A stretch of DNA of 64,000 nucleotides, from contig NEEC01000015.1 in NCBI GenBank assembly GCA_002189035.1, positions 1,302,001-1,366,000 of the forward strand, written 5' to 3'. A program made the position numbers and the translations under genes. The notes below the pieces were generated by a model. The model was not told where the DNA came from, did not search any database, and was given only the letters and a program-made list of their open reading frames with translations. This stretch comes from Utricularia gibba. Its lineage: Eukaryota; Streptophyta; Magnoliopsida; Lamiales; Lentibulariaceae. This document shows, in pieces, positions 50,779-62,713 of the stretch. Numbering within the stretch: the first letter of the stretch is position 1; every line of letters starts with the position of its first letter.

Positions 50779-53700
50779 TGGTGCTCCTCTGATGGTGGGG
50801 AAGAGTTCACAGGTCGGTATTCCTTCTAATGGAATCCAGAAGATTTTATATTTTTTTTACAGATAGATGATGTTATGTTTCTATTCTTCTTTTGGAGTGT
50901 GGTTCAGTTTTGAGTGCCCCGCTTGATTCTGGCGCTCTAAAGATTGTTTGGTGTCTGAAACCGATGGTGATTGCTTCCATTTTTCTCATTTGTAGTACTT
51001 GCAGTACTGCTTGAAAATGTAGTTCGATTATTGATCTGAAGCTTTTTTGATATGCGTCCTTTGCTGGCGGGAATCTATGCTATCTTAAATAGCACGACTG
51101 CCGCGCTAACCATGACTGACTGCAACCAATTTGATGGTGGAATCAGTCGTATGACCGAATGGCAAGAATGAGTAACATGTTGCTGCAAGGTACATCAAAT
51201 GCAAGAATACCTTGCTTGATGAGCACATATTTCATGAGAAAACACGGTGCACCGGATCAATCGTCAACTGAAACACTACCATGTCTTTTTTTTCTGGGAT
51301 CATTGAACAAATCTGAAGATATATTAACCTTTGATTATCTTCCTTGACCGACAATCACAGAGAGGGTTTTCAACTGGACCAATTCCAGGCCTACGGCCGG
51401 AATTCCTGCAATTTATGCCTTTTGAAACACTAACAATTGCTTACCAGATAATCAACAGTGGGCTATCAGAAGATCAAGCAAACCTCAGACGCATTCTCAC
51501 CTTTTCTACACTTGGTACCATACATCTGCAGAGTAGAAAGTGATGATACACGAGGCTGAGATATGCTAGTCCAAAGCCAGTGAAAAAAAGAAAGAGATGT
51601 GTTAGTCAAAATTCTAAGTCCAACGTTTCGGCTCCTGCAAATTTCTCTTTGGAAGGGCTGCTGGTTGCAGGAAAACACAAACGTCCCTTCAAGTAATTGG
51701 GGCTTTTATTTGCTCGCCTTGTGAACTCGTGTAAGCCGCTATGGCATTCTACCCTCTTTCTATTTCCTTCAACCAGAGCTCCTCCTCGCAAAAGGTGAAC
51801 TTTTTTCCAGTACCCATAAGTTCTTTTGGCCTTCATGTTTGTTTTTCATAAAACATGGGGTGGGCTTCTGCGATAGACATGTTTCGATTCCGCTGGGCGT
51901 TTTCAGTAGTCTCTCTTGTGCTTTAGGAGTTATTCTTTGAAAGATCCGAAATTCAAAATTTCCTCTGTGATTTGCTTTGGTCTTTCTTGAATATCTTGGA
52001 AAGAAAACAAGAGTTCAGTTCTTGCAGCGAAACAGGGCACGACCTTGGTTTTATTTCAATTTATCTATCGGATATTGCTGTTTGCTTGTGAAAAGTCTTT
52101 TTACTCTATTTTCAACTTCAGCTTCTCCAGGCCTAAAGCAGACACGAATGGCTGCGAAATCCGGGATCCGACGACTACATCCAACGATGGCTATTCCATT
52201 AAAAACATATGTTGACAGATAGGTGTATTGTTGTTGGCCGTTGCAAGGAATGAAGCCACTGGTCCCGAACCAACATATCAGCGATGTGCCCCATTAGCCA
52301 CCATCAATTTTTCACCTTTCAAAATTTTGGCTTAATAGTCCTTTATTAACAGGGACCAAAATTGATCATCTCTCAGAGTTGGGGTTTCCTGTCTTATTCA
52401 GCAACCTTTTGTATTGTTTGAACAGTAATGAGCTACATTCAAACGCGGTGTGGTGGCACCGGAGTTGGATTTTGGAATGATTTATACCATACATTGTATT
52501 GTATATCATGTAATGTAATTTTGTACAAATTCGAAACTATGTGTTTTTTATTAAATGGATTTACAGAAAAGGCTACATTATGGGAATGAGATTAATCAGT
52601 GCTGTCTTCTCCGGTGGTCTCAGAATCATTTACAACAGTTGAAATATTATTCTAAAAGTGAGATGACAGGTAGGGGATGGCTGTAAATTGGCGTTGTTTA
52701 CGGGAGCACCACATGGTTTTCTTCTGTATATTGACCAAGCCGTTGAGCTTTGCAGGAGCTGCTGATTTTGAGGGAGGTTTGTCGCTTACCAATCTTGCTT
52801 TTCCCCCCTCAGCATTTTGAAATGTGTTGAATGGTGCAAGATTGGCAATGGAGTTTTGTATTGAATTGATGGCTTAGTGGGATTTTGGCATAAACAAAGG
52901 TGTTTGAAGCTTGAAAGTGGTGGTTTGAGCTGTTTATTGAGGATTGATTGTGATGTTCAAAGGATTTTCCATTGTTAGCTATTGCTTCTTGCTGGGATCT
53001 CTCTTAGTGAGTGAACATAAAACTCTCTACATGCCCACAATATGACCAATATCTTGAAAGAAAACATTCCTAGACTAACTGCAACTAAATATAGAAACAA
53101 AAGACAGCTAAACCTTCTTATCAAGAACTCGAACAGTTGAGAAGCATCTAGAGTTTGATTGGCATACTTTTGGTTTGGTTTGCATCTGTTGGATATAGAA
53201 TTAAAACTTCTTTTATATCACAGGTAGGGCTTCCTTGAAATGGCTGTGGAGTGTGGTCGAAGAGGGGGTTGAGAGTATCCACTCACAAGTAAATACAGTT
53301 CTTTAATACCCAACTACCCATTCACAGCCTGTGATTTTTATTTTTACTACAATCTAAACGCTTCTCAATGATTCTAAGATTATTTGAATCATATGTTGAT
53401 TCAAACATCATGAAACCCCTTCATGTTGGCCTGGTGGTCCAAGAGGTGGAAACACCTAAAGCAGTCATTTAGCAGACTGAGCTTGAGTGGTACCTTCAGG
53501 CTTCACAGTTCACCCTCCCCACAATCATCGTGTGAGAACAAAATGTTTACTGTATTTCCTGGTGTTTCTTTTACAGCAGTAAAAGGCCAAGGGAGCGCTG
53601 ACTGGGGGAATGATTTGACGGTAAATCCTTCATTCAATGTCTGGCTAGTGCCTCGTGATTCATCAATTTTGAGCTTCTTCTTCAACTACTCCTCTGTCAC

Positions 53701-54319
53701 CACCATTACTCTCATTTTCTCAACCCCGACATCACACTGTGGCTATGCTGCATTTTTCTTTCTTTCGGTACTGTGATGTGCCATATCTTCTTGACTGGGT
53801 AGACGAATTTCCATCCCCACATTGACGCATCCCATGCACCCTCTAAACCAAAAAAGATCTTCCTTCAAATGCATGGATTGTGGACTATGGGCGTGCTCTA
53901 GTTCACAGCTCTCTCAAAAATGGAACCTTGAATAGATTGGTTTAGGCTCTAAACCGATAAATTGGCCTATTTCATCTCATATTGAACTCCAAAACAGGGA
54001 AGCTGGTTTTCCCCGTTGGGTCTCTAAACAGAGGTCCAGAGTTGTTGAAAACTTGGTTGGAATATTCCGGTGAGTGCACTGTGAATTTGTGATGTTCCAC
54101 ACAAATGGAAACTTCATTCTTGAAAGGTTTATGCTCGCATGCATGAAGCATGCCGATGGTGAAGAACACCCTCCCTATCACAGATGTCAAGAAGATGATG
54201 ACAATGGAATTGGGAGGGATGGTTACGGGCACAGGTATCATTCAATTCAATGATAAATTTTCACGATGAAGTCAATTGGCCTTGTGAAATATTATATTGT
54301 CAGTGCAAGTAAATGAGCT
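50779..54319. other. Long spacer with no supported gene
   Basis: About 250 bases of probable 3' UTR, then 3.3 kb of balanced to AT-rich sequence. Several short open frames (for example 51836-51606 minus, 53423-53776 plus, 54241-53972 minus) have no recognisable domain and no consistent splice partners. The gene-like composition near 51150-52230 and 53400-54240 leaves room for an unannotated transcript or decayed gene. Confidence 0.4.
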
Positions 54320-54327
54320 TAAATGCA
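54320..54327 (+). promoter_or_regulatory. L1 box (TAAATGCA) of the PDF1-like gene
   Basis: An exact TAAATGCA, the site bound by the epidermal HD-ZIP IV factors ATML1 and PDF2, lies 156 bp upstream of the start codon and about 75 bp upstream of a TATA-like TATATA at 54401. The same element controls PDF1 in Arabidopsis. The match of gene and motif makes a real site likely. Confidence 0.7.
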
Positions 54328-54400
54328 TGTGTAGCTAATGCGACCAACCACTTACTTGCTCACCGGCTTAATTTACTTCTACGCCATTCTTTTCACTCTT

Positions 54401-54406
54401 TATATA
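54401..54406 (+). promoter_or_regulatory. TATA-like element of the PDF1-like gene
   Basis: CTTTATATACTAC about 77 bp upstream of the ATG, in a position that would leave a leader of about 45-50 bases. Confidence 0.5.
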
Positions 54407-54482
54407 CTACTGCCGGTCTTTTGGTACTGTCATCTTGGTCTCGGCTGCTTTCTACAGGGAACGGAAGCAGGAAGCAGGAAGC

Positions 54483-55442
54483 ATGGATATGAAGCTGCTG
54501 CTGTTGGCTGCTCTGGTTTTTCAAAGCCTCGCCATTTTGGCTTTCGCTGATACCAGCTTCGAGGATGGGAAGCACTACTACTCCCGGGACCCTCATCCAC
54601 CATCTACTCCCAAAGGTAACATTAGTGTCGAACTTTTCTTCCTGCTATATGCAACAGAAGTAGAACAAGAGACTAAGTGTATGCTTGTGTTGCGGTGACA
54701 GTCTCTGTGAGCCCTCCGTATGGTTCAGGAAGTGGTTATGGAACTCCTAGACACTCTTCTGGAACCAAGCCGCCTGCAAACTGTGGAAACCCTCCCAAGA
54801 AGAGCAGCCCCTCCCACGGCGGTGGTTACTACCGTTCTCCACCAACTTCAACCCCTTCTTCTCCTCCAGTGAGCACACTTCCTCCCAGCGTTCCAACTCC
54901 AGTCGTTACTCCGACGACTCCTCCATTTGATCCAAACTCTCCTCCTTTCACTCTGACTCCACCGGGTGGCTCTACACCTACCATTCCCGGTATCAACCCA
55001 ACACCACCATTTGGATTCCCTCCAAGCCCTTTTCCATGCATGTAAGTCAGATATGGAACGACCAAGGTTTTTTTAGTTTCTCCTATTAGCATGATACTAA
55101 CTGCTAACAAACTGCAGCTTCTGGAGGAATCATCCAACGCTGGTGTGGGGTCTCGTTGGCAGTTTTGGGACACTTGGCAACACATTTGGGTTCCCTAGCT
55201 TCCCTGGTTTTGGAACCAATGCAAATGTAATGCAGGCTCTCTCGAATACACGCACAGATGGATATGGAGCCCTCTACAGGGAAGGAGCCGCAGCTATGCT
55301 CAACGCCATGGCACACAGGAGATTCCCTTACAGCACCAACCAGGTCAGGGACAGCTTCATTACGGCTCTGGATTCCAACCAAGCTGCTGGAGCTCAGGCA
55401 AGGGTCTTTCAGATGGCAAACGAGGGTCGAATCAAAGCCTAA
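54483..55442 (+). CDS. PDF1: Protodermal factor 1 (PDF1)-like proline-rich secreted protein
   Basis: Extracellular epidermis-specific protein of unknown biochemical role. Three exons, 54483-54615, 54702-55041 and 55118-55442, give 265 residues with consistent phases. An N-terminal signal peptide (MDMKLLLLAALVFQSLAILAFA) is followed by a Pro/Ser/Thr-rich wall-type region (about 60-155, many PPS, TPPF and PTPV words) and the conserved C-terminal PDF1 domain with FWRNHPTLVWGLVGSFGTLG, NVMQALSNTRTDGYGALYRE and ALDSNQAAGAQARVFQMANE. The first ATG in the exon was chosen because it begins the signal peptide directly. The L1 box upstream supports epidermal expression. The frame is intact. Confidence 0.9.
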
Positions 55443-56457
55443 GAAGAAGCTAATGAGATTCTTTGTGTGTTTCGTGTGTGGTTTGGTGGTGTGATGCTGT
55501 GCTTTTTCTCTCCTTGCTTTTCTTTTTGGCTCTAGAAACTCCATGAACACTCTCAGATGCATACGCTGTATGTTCCCCTTGTTAAATGGCTTTTGTTGTT
55601 AGATATCAGTTTTTATTTGCCCTTCCGTGCGAAAAATGAAGACATGTTTCGCCGGAAACAACATGACAATGACTGCTAATACATGAAAAGGAGAGGGACC
55701 ATGCACCTTTTTTCGTTACTATTCCTTCATGTAGAAAATTTTCATGAACACTTATTTGTATACATAGAAGCCTACTTCGTGAACGCTTTTATTTCTGTAA
55801 CATTGTTCAATTTAACCATAAGCATTTTCCTTCTCTTTTTTCCTCAAAACGGCAAGGAATGATCTTTAAGCTTCAATTAAATGCATAGATTTTTCAGTAT
55901 CCTCTTCATTACCATTCTCCATAATAAGAAGCAAAATGGATCACATCTGATGCATTTCCCTCTCTGTTCTCTACCACAGTTTCTATAGCAGAACTTGCAG
56001 CGAAAGCATTGAATCGTTACAGCTGTACAAGAAAAAATCATCAATGTGGCTGGCTATTGCACTGCCACGGTTTCTAAAGACCTGGCTGGCTAGCACTGCC
56101 ACAGCACCAGCACCACTCTCTGCTGCGTCAGTTTAAAATTCACATGTCAACAGCTCATACACCAGACTGTTTTGAAACCATCTCAAAACTCACATGTAAT
56201 GTTTCGAATATTAGATGAAAGCCCAGCACGTTTACCATTCGATTTTCTCTAATTACATAAGACAAAAGCTAATCCTTGAATCTAGTTCATAGGCATCATT
56301 CTCGTCTGCATCCATGAACTTCTGAAAGGGCGCCACCCTCTCTTGCACTGCATATCTTTCTTCATGGAAAATGCGTTAAAGACAAGCAGATTATAACGTG
56401 GCTGGCAATACCTTTCGCATATGTTCAGCAAACAGAAACAAGTTCCCTAGAAATCAA
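55443..56457. other. Convergent spacer between PDF1-like and hydrolase genes
   Basis: Holds the 3' UTR of the PDF1-like gene (plus) and the 3' UTR of the minus-strand hydrolase. A CTGGCTGGCTAGCACTGCC-type short repeat with inverted and direct parts is near 56045-56120. No gene is supported. Confidence 0.45.
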
Positions 56458-57513
56458 TCACTTCATGTGGGATTCAAACCAGTCCAAGATTTGTGGAAAT
56501 GGGAAACTTGTCATTTCATGATAACCAAAAGCAACGTTCATTTCCTCTTGAACGTGGTGATACAAAGACTTGCTTAGAAGAACTGCACCACTTTGCTCAA
56601 TAACGGTCTTCCATGGCGTTTCACGGCCATCGTTTCTCATGAAACCATTCCCATCAACGAATCCATTTTGCTTAAAAAGATCATAAAGTTTCACAGACAA
56701 ATTGTGATCAACCCCTGGAATTCTATGACCAAAGAATTCCGGTGTTAAAGGGAACTCCTTGCACTGGATTTCATCAACATCAATACCTAGAGCTCGCATT
56801 CGAACAAGGTACTTGCTTATCATCCTTTTTCTACCTTCGTCTTTAGGCATATGAACAAAGATCGTAGGTGGGTAGTTTTTGGAGATATCCAGACGACTGA
56901 ATAGACCTTCAGAAATCATCAAAGCAATTGCTTTAAATGGAAACACCATAGCCATGGCGGAAACGAAGTACCCACCAGAGGAAGCGCCCATTGCGAAAAC
57001 CGGTAGATTTTCAAGCTTCTGCTTTGCAATCCACCATTTTAACATCTCATTAACAACTGATTTTTCTTCTCCAGAAGACCAGCAAACCCCATGACTTGAA
57101 ATCGCTATCACGGCAAATTTTCGAGCCAGAGCGTGAAGAACAATGAGTCTCTCTTCAGGCAAACCGATGCAATCTGGGCAATTTGAAGATTTGTCCCAGA
57201 AATGGGTGGCGCTTCCTCCACAACCGTGAGCGACGAAGAGAACTGCCTTTGGCGAATCGGGTACTTGCCAAACCAAATCGGTTCCGCTTCTGAACTCCAC
57301 GAAGGCATTCATTTGAACGAAAGGCTGGGAGGTGTTCAATTTCTGGTTATCGAGTTCTGCAAATACCAAATTGCGTTTCTTACGCTCACCATGCTTTCCC
57401 GGTAACAGTACCAACCCAACGACCATCAAAATTAGGACGATGGCTGCAGCCGGGAATCGAGTGATTCCCAAATTTCTCAACTGTTTCCGCAATTCGTTTC
57501 CGATGCTCAACAT
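56458..57513 (-). CDS. Membrane-anchored alpha/beta-hydrolase of unknown substrate
   Basis: Intron-free coding exon of 351 residues from the ATG at 57513. An N-terminal hydrophobic segment (FPAAAIVLILMVVGLVLLPG, about residues 20-39) predicts a single-pass anchor or signal anchor. The hydrolase core has FVAHGCGGSATHFWD (oxyanion HG motif, about residue 95-110), the nucleophile elbow FAMGASSGGYFVSAMA (Ser near 178) and a late GVDHNLS that may hold the catalytic His. It matches an uncharacterised plant hydrolase family; no substrate can be named. The frame remains open for 13 codons upstream without an ATG, so the start is the first Met (MLSIGNELRKQ). Confidence 0.75.
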   Translation of the reverse strand: MLSIGNELRKQLRNLGITRFPAAAIVLILMVVGLVLLPGKHGERKKRNLVFAELDNQKLNTSQPFVQMNAFVEFRSGTDLVWQVPDSPKAVLFVAHGCGGSATHFWDKSSNCPDCIGLPEERLIVLHALARKFAVIAISSHGVCWSSGEEKSVVNEMLKWWIAKQKLENLPVFAMGASSGGYFVSAMAMVFPFKAIALMISEGLFSRLDISKNYPPTIFVHMPKDEGRKRMISKYLVRMRALGIDVDEIQCKEFPLTPEFFGHRIPGVDHNLSVKLYDLFKQNGFVDGNGFMRNDGRETPWKTVIEQSGAVLLSKSLYHHVQEEMNVAFGYHEMTSFPFPQILDWFESHMK

Positions 57514-58458
57514 TTCGAAATATGATGAATCAGCGGAAGATGCGATTCTCAAACTATTCCTGTTACAGCCTACAGGGCTTTTCCAAAGAAACCCTCAAAC
57601 GAGAATTTGCCATCCTTCGAATCCCTCATCAAATTTAGGTATCAAAACCATCTCCCCACCACCTTGGAACCCCTCAACAAATTCATAATGAATTAAATAA
57701 AGCACCGGTATGACGCCCCTCCACTCCACTGGTCGACCAACGCCATAGGCCGCCCTACGCCACCACCCTATTTCATGGGCTAGCCACCGGCGAAGTCACA
57801 GGCCGCGCCGGTTGTATAAAACCCTACCGGTTTATTATTATTATTTTATTATTTTTTCTTTCAAAGTACGAAATCTTTATAATATTTATTTTCATTAATT
57901 AATTAAACTCCGATGACGGATAAACGACATTAGTACATGAATGGGCTTTGGCCCATTAATACGAATGGGAAATATCCAGTAATGAAATAAACCCAATTGG
58001 CCCACCAACAGGTTCTAGAATCACTCGAACATCGCCTCTTCCTTCTCCTCCGCATCGTCAGTCAGAACGGTGTTTTGTCGCAGTAATCCGCAGCATATTC
58101 AAAGTTGTAAGTTGTAATACCCGATCTTTATCAAATGAGTGATTTGAGTCATGGGATTGACTCTGGAAAAAAAATGTTTGAAGCCCTGCATGAACTTTTT
58201 CGAGGGAATTTGCTACGTTTCTCTTTTCTTATGATTTCTAGTAGATGGTGCAGCAAAAGTTCGGTTTTGTGAATTGAATCATGAATTTGGCGTTGTTTTT
58301 GTAATTCTTGTTGATTCTCTGTTATGATGTATTGAATATACACTGTAGTATCTATTTTGTTCCTTGCTTCTGGACTTGAAGTTTCTTACTTTTTTCTGAT
58401 TCGCATCGCGTGCAGAATCAAGAATTTCATTTGGATTCCACCCACCTCTTGTATCATA
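57514..58458. other. Divergent promoter region between hydrolase and COQ3
   Basis: About 0.95 kb between two head-to-head start codons; it contains GC-rich sequence at 57700-57830, an AT-rich core at 57835-57910, and a probable leader of COQ3 with an intron whose acceptor may be near 58413. No gene is supported. Confidence 0.45.
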
Positions 58459-60575
58459 ATGGTACTCCAGCGTTTGCTAGCGGGGTCCGGCACCGGAAAA
58501 CTGTGTGCGCGGCCATGGAAGGCCTTCCGGAGTCCTAGCTTTCTACATGGCATCCAAACATGCGATTATTCCAATACCCTGCCAACGCCTCCACGATCCG
58601 GGGCACCCACGTCGTCTCCTGCAGGGATTTTCAAGTCAGCGAGCTCATTGAATAAGAATGAACTAAAAAAGTTTGCAGCTCTTGCTGAGACGTGGTGTGC
58701 GCTTTTTTTTCTTAATCTTGGATGATTATTTCTATGATCGGATCGTGGTTCTTTTCTTTTTCTTACATTGGGATGGATTAGGTGGGATGCTGAAGGGCCA
58801 TTTAAGCCTTTACATGAGATGAACCCAACGAGACTTGCTTTCATTAGGTCGACGTTATGCCGACATTTTGGGTAATTTTAATATATTGAGTTTGTTGATT
58901 TTTGGCTACTGGTTTTCACGGGCTTTTTCGTTATACCTGCTTTGGCTGTAACTATAATGGAAAAATCTGGCGAGTTAATGTGCAACTTTTTTCAGGAAAG
59001 ATCCGTTATGTGCCAAGCCTTTTGAGGGGTTGAAGTTTGTAGACGTTGGGTGTGGAGGGGGGATATTGTCAGAGGTACTTATTCTTAATTTCATACTGAG
59101 GCCAGGAATATTCATATCACTGCAGTTTTACTGATGGTGAGTGACCTTTTTTGACTTGGTTTTGAGCTTATTTCAGCCTTTAGCTCGTCTTGGTGCCACT
59201 GTCACAGGAATTGATGCTGTGGAAAAGAACATCAATATTGCCCAGATTCATGCTGTAAGAATTTTTATTTTGATGATCTAAAGAATATTAGATTGCTACT
59301 TGCATGTTTTTGATCTGTTATTTATGTCATCAACTGCTAAAATCTAAATGGATTTGTCTCGGAAATGTAGGCTTTGTTGTGCATCTAGTTGCTCTTGTTT
59401 TTACATCATACCTTTTTCCTTGTATACGATCTCTGTAAGCTATGCATGAATCCCAAGGTGTATTTGGGATAGAAAAGCAGACACGGAATAACTCTGCCAT
59501 ATCATGGTTGTGTACATAGTGTGATCACTTAATCATTTGATTTAGGCGTAAATGATATCTCTGTTGTTCTTCCATTTGTTTCCATAGTTGCACTTCATCT
59601 TTTTCAGGATTCGGACGCAGTTACTTCCACTATTGATTACTGTTGCACAACGGCAGGTACATGCCATACTTATCCTGTTAGACTCTAGCTGCTTATTGTA
59701 GTTTCAACTTGACCAGAATTGAGGCAAATCATTGTCCACTGCATCACTTCGGTTTCACTTAGTTCCGGAAGTTACATAAAAGTCCATCTGATGTCATGCC
59801 ATTTCTACTATTATACAGAAAAGTTGGTGGAGGAGAAAAAGCAGTTTGATGCTGTGATTGCGCTGGAGGTAAGCCATTTCCCCCAATGGTTCTTTTTAGC
59901 AGTTTTATCCTACAGTTCAGGTATTCTTTACATTGTAGACATACATTTGATAGTTGTGCTGTGAAGGTGATTGAGCACGTAGCAAATCCTGCAGAGTTCT
60001 GCAAATCCTTGTCATCATTGATCAGCCCCGGTGGTGCGACTATCATCTCGACAATTAATCGCTCAATGAGAGCTTATGCAACCGCAATCCTTGTAGCAGA
60101 GTATATCTTAAAATGGGTATATTGCTTTCTTTTCAAGCTCTCTCCTTCCTGGTTGCTGTGCTTTTCTACAAGCTTTACTTATTGAAATGAATCCCGCATC
60201 TAGTGATTTGGTGAACTATATGGCGATCAGTGACATATGAACGTGAGTTTCAGCCTAAACTTTGTTGATCACATTCATCTCAGCTCCCAAGGGGCACACA
60301 CGAATGGTCCAGCTTCTTGACCCCGGAAGAGCTCGTCCTCATTCTGGAGCGTGCTTCTGTTTCTGTAAGTAGGAAGCAAATTCATCAGCCGTTGCTTGTC
60401 TCTCCTTCATGTTTCTGCTTCTTAATCGTTGTCGTTCGAGCAGGTTGAGGAGATAGCTGGGTTTGTTTACAATCCGATAACACGGCGATGGCTGATTTCC
60501 GATGACATCTCCGTTAATTTCATCATGTATGCTACCAAGAGGGATGAACACACGCATCTCGAGATCAAGCCTTAA
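58459..60575 (+). CDS. COQ3: Ubiquinone biosynthesis O-methyltransferase, mitochondrial (COQ3)
   Basis: S-adenosylmethionine-dependent O-methyltransferase acting at both O-methylation steps of ubiquinone synthesis on the matrix face of the inner mitochondrial membrane. Nine exons with consistent phases: 58459-58694, 58782-58871, 58996-59074, 59177-59254, 59608-59656, 59819-59868, 59967-60116, 60284-60364, 60444-60575; 314 residues. The first 55-60 residues are basic and Ser/Arg-rich, a mitochondrial targeting peptide. Family blocks follow: [22 protein letters not shown] motif [21 protein letters not shown] (about 122-141), [49 protein letters not shown] and [17 protein letters not shown]. The frame is intact. 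Confidence 0.96.
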
Positions 60576-60688
60576 GTTGGTTTGTGATCACTTGAAATAA
60601 GGAAGTTCGGTGTTGGTGAGTTATTGTGATATGATATTCTTTCTGAAATTTATACTGTATTAAAGGGAAAAATTGGCTTTTGAAGCGT

Positions 60689-61927
60689 TCAGAACTCCGG
60701 CACCGGATGATCTTCCGCCGTCGGCGCCGCCAAAACCCACTCACCGTTCTCTTTTCTAACCATTCCTTTGTTCTTCTCAACCCACCAAGAGGCGGGAATC
60801 ATGTACTCGTCTTTCAGAATCGCTGCTGATTTGTTCACCAGCGCCAAATCTCTTTTCACCCTCAACTCAAATCCTCCCTTGGCCCCATTCCAGCCTGCGA
60901 CTGTGTGCAGCATAGCCTGAAGATTATGCCAGTCACTTGGGTTCCTTGTTCTTTTCAGACATGGCGATTTTCGATTGTCGATCTTCAGCTCAACGCCCAC
61001 GTTTCTGTAACCAACGAACCTACTTGGATACAGCGGAATCACATCTATTTTGTTCCGGATGTGGAGGATTTTGAGATTGGGAAAACTGCGCACCCTGTCC
61101 CTGAAAACCTTATCGCCCACCTGCGGTGATCCGAAGACGATCGCGGAGACGGGGATGTCGTCGTTCCCGTTTTGGACAAGATCGAAACCTGCTAGAATCG
61201 CGAGGCTGGCGCCGAGGCTGTGACCGGTGAGAATTATGCTCAGGGATTCGCCTGAGTATTGGCTTCTGATGTGCTTGATCTTCTCCAGTAACTGCGCTCT
61301 CGCGCTCAGTTTAGTGAATTCTGAATTGGGATCGCTTGCAGTGTAAATTGTGAGCCACCCATTCATGATCTTCGGCACTTTTTCTCGGTCGCCGGAGATG
61401 GCTTTGGCTTCCTCCCATGATTTGGGTACCTGCAGAAGGTTCGCTGGCTCCCGACGGGCACCGAGAACGTCAATCCACTCGTAGTTCCTGGTCGTGCCTC
61501 GCCACGCCACGTAGATTTCCCTACGGCCGAGCGCGGCGCTGACTTCGTCGGAGGTAACGGCAATGTAACCGATCCAGTTAGATTCCCTGTCCCACGATTC
61601 ACGGGACAGAGAGTGGAGGAATAAGGCGCTCGTGTGGCTGACTTTGGCGGTGGCGTAGAGAAAGCAGTGGACCTGGTAATCATCGGCGTTCTGGAGCATC
61701 ACTTTCTGGAAGAATGCTTTCTTCCCGTAACGGCTGCTGCCGGCGAATTTTGAATTTTGGTCGTTGTTGAAGGCGTCATAAGTCGCTTGGCAGAAGTCGC
61801 CACATCGGAGGATGAGACGACGGAGGCTGAGATCGAAAGGGTCAAGTAGGCCGTCCCAGTTGTTGCTGCCGAGCAGCTCCGCCCACGAAGGCACTGCTGC
61901 CAACCCATTCGCCGGCGACAAGTCCAT
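60689..61927 (-). CDS. Phospholipase A1-II (DAD1-like lipase family), cytosolic type
   Basis: Class 3 lipase that removes the sn-1 acyl chain from phospholipids. Intronless, 412 residues from the ATG at 61927. It begins with SWAELLGSNNWDGLLDPFDL, the hallmark start of PLA1-II proteins that lack a plastid transit peptide. IYVAWRGTTRNYEWIDVLGA precedes the nucleophile elbow LTGHSLGASLAILAGFDL (Ser near 236); Asp in NKIDVIPLYPS and His in LQAMLHTVAGW complete the triad. C-terminal IPASWWVEKNKGMV is also typical. It is convergent with COQ3, with only 113 bases between the two stop codons, so their 3' ends probably overlap. The frame is intact. Confidence 0.94.
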   Translation of the reverse strand: MDLSPANGLAAVPSWAELLGSNNWDGLLDPFDLSLRRLILRCGDFCQATYDAFNNDQNSKFAGSSRYGKKAFFQKVMLQNADDYQVHCFLYATAKVSHTSALFLHSLSRESWDRESNWIGYIAVTSDEVSAALGRREIYVAWRGTTRNYEWIDVLGARREPANLLQVPKSWEEAKAISGDREKVPKIMNGWLTIYTASDPNSEFTKLSARAQLLEKIKHIRSQYSGESLSIILTGHSLGASLAILAGFDLVQNGNDDIPVSAIVFGSPQVGDKVFRDRVRSFPNLKILHIRNKIDVIPLYPSRFVGYRNVGVELKIDNRKSPCLKRTRNPSDWHNLQAMLHTVAGWNGAKGGFELRVKRDLALVNKSAAILKDEYMIPASWWVEKNKGMVRKENGEWVLAAPTAEDHPVPEF

Positions 61928-62713
61928 GCAAGAATATGGAAACGTTAAGAGGAGAAAGGCGCTCTACCAAACCTTGCAATCACAATTATATTTATTAATC
62001 CACTCGTCTTCTTGCCTGCTGGAATTTAGTCGCGTGCCGTCCGACTATTCAAGCCAATGGGAATTTAGACACGTGTTCCAATACTCTTCAAGCCAACCAT
62101 TTTAAATAATTGTATTGAAATAAACTCAAATTAAGTATTCAGACCGTGTTTAAAATTATAGTAACGTAATGATTCTTGATCTTATAATATAGAATTGATC
62201 TTTATTTGATCCACACTATCCACATTGGCGTGTTTTAAAAATGACGATTTAATCCCGTTAAAATCATATTTAGCCACATTCATAATAACGATTAAATTAA
62301 AATTAAAATCATTTTAAAATAGAAAAAAATCATGATTCAAACAAAATTTGATATTCTTTCATCATAAAAATTTTAAAAACAAACAATGCGCAACATATGC
62401 TCAATTGATATTTTATTCCATAAAATCGATCCGTATTTGACCAATTTGTTATCAACGTACACTCAATTGAAACTTCATATCATTAAATGGATCAATTGGT
62501 ATTTGATCAATTTGTAGCTAACCGTCAATTTTAGTTGGCTGGGCACATGGTTTGATAAAAATGCACATCTTAATTTCAATTTTTCCACACAATATTGTAT
62601 GTAATTGTATAAAATAAATATAATTTCAAACTCAAATACATATATTAATTATATTTATTGTTAGAAATTAAAAAATATATATTTATTGATAAGATAATGG
62701 TTTACAGAGAGTG
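61928..62713. other. AT-rich spacer
   Basis: Promoter and leader of the phospholipase gene (GC-balanced to about 62100), then low-complexity A/T-rich sequence up to the 3' end of the GARP-like gene. Nothing else is supported. Confidence 0.5.
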
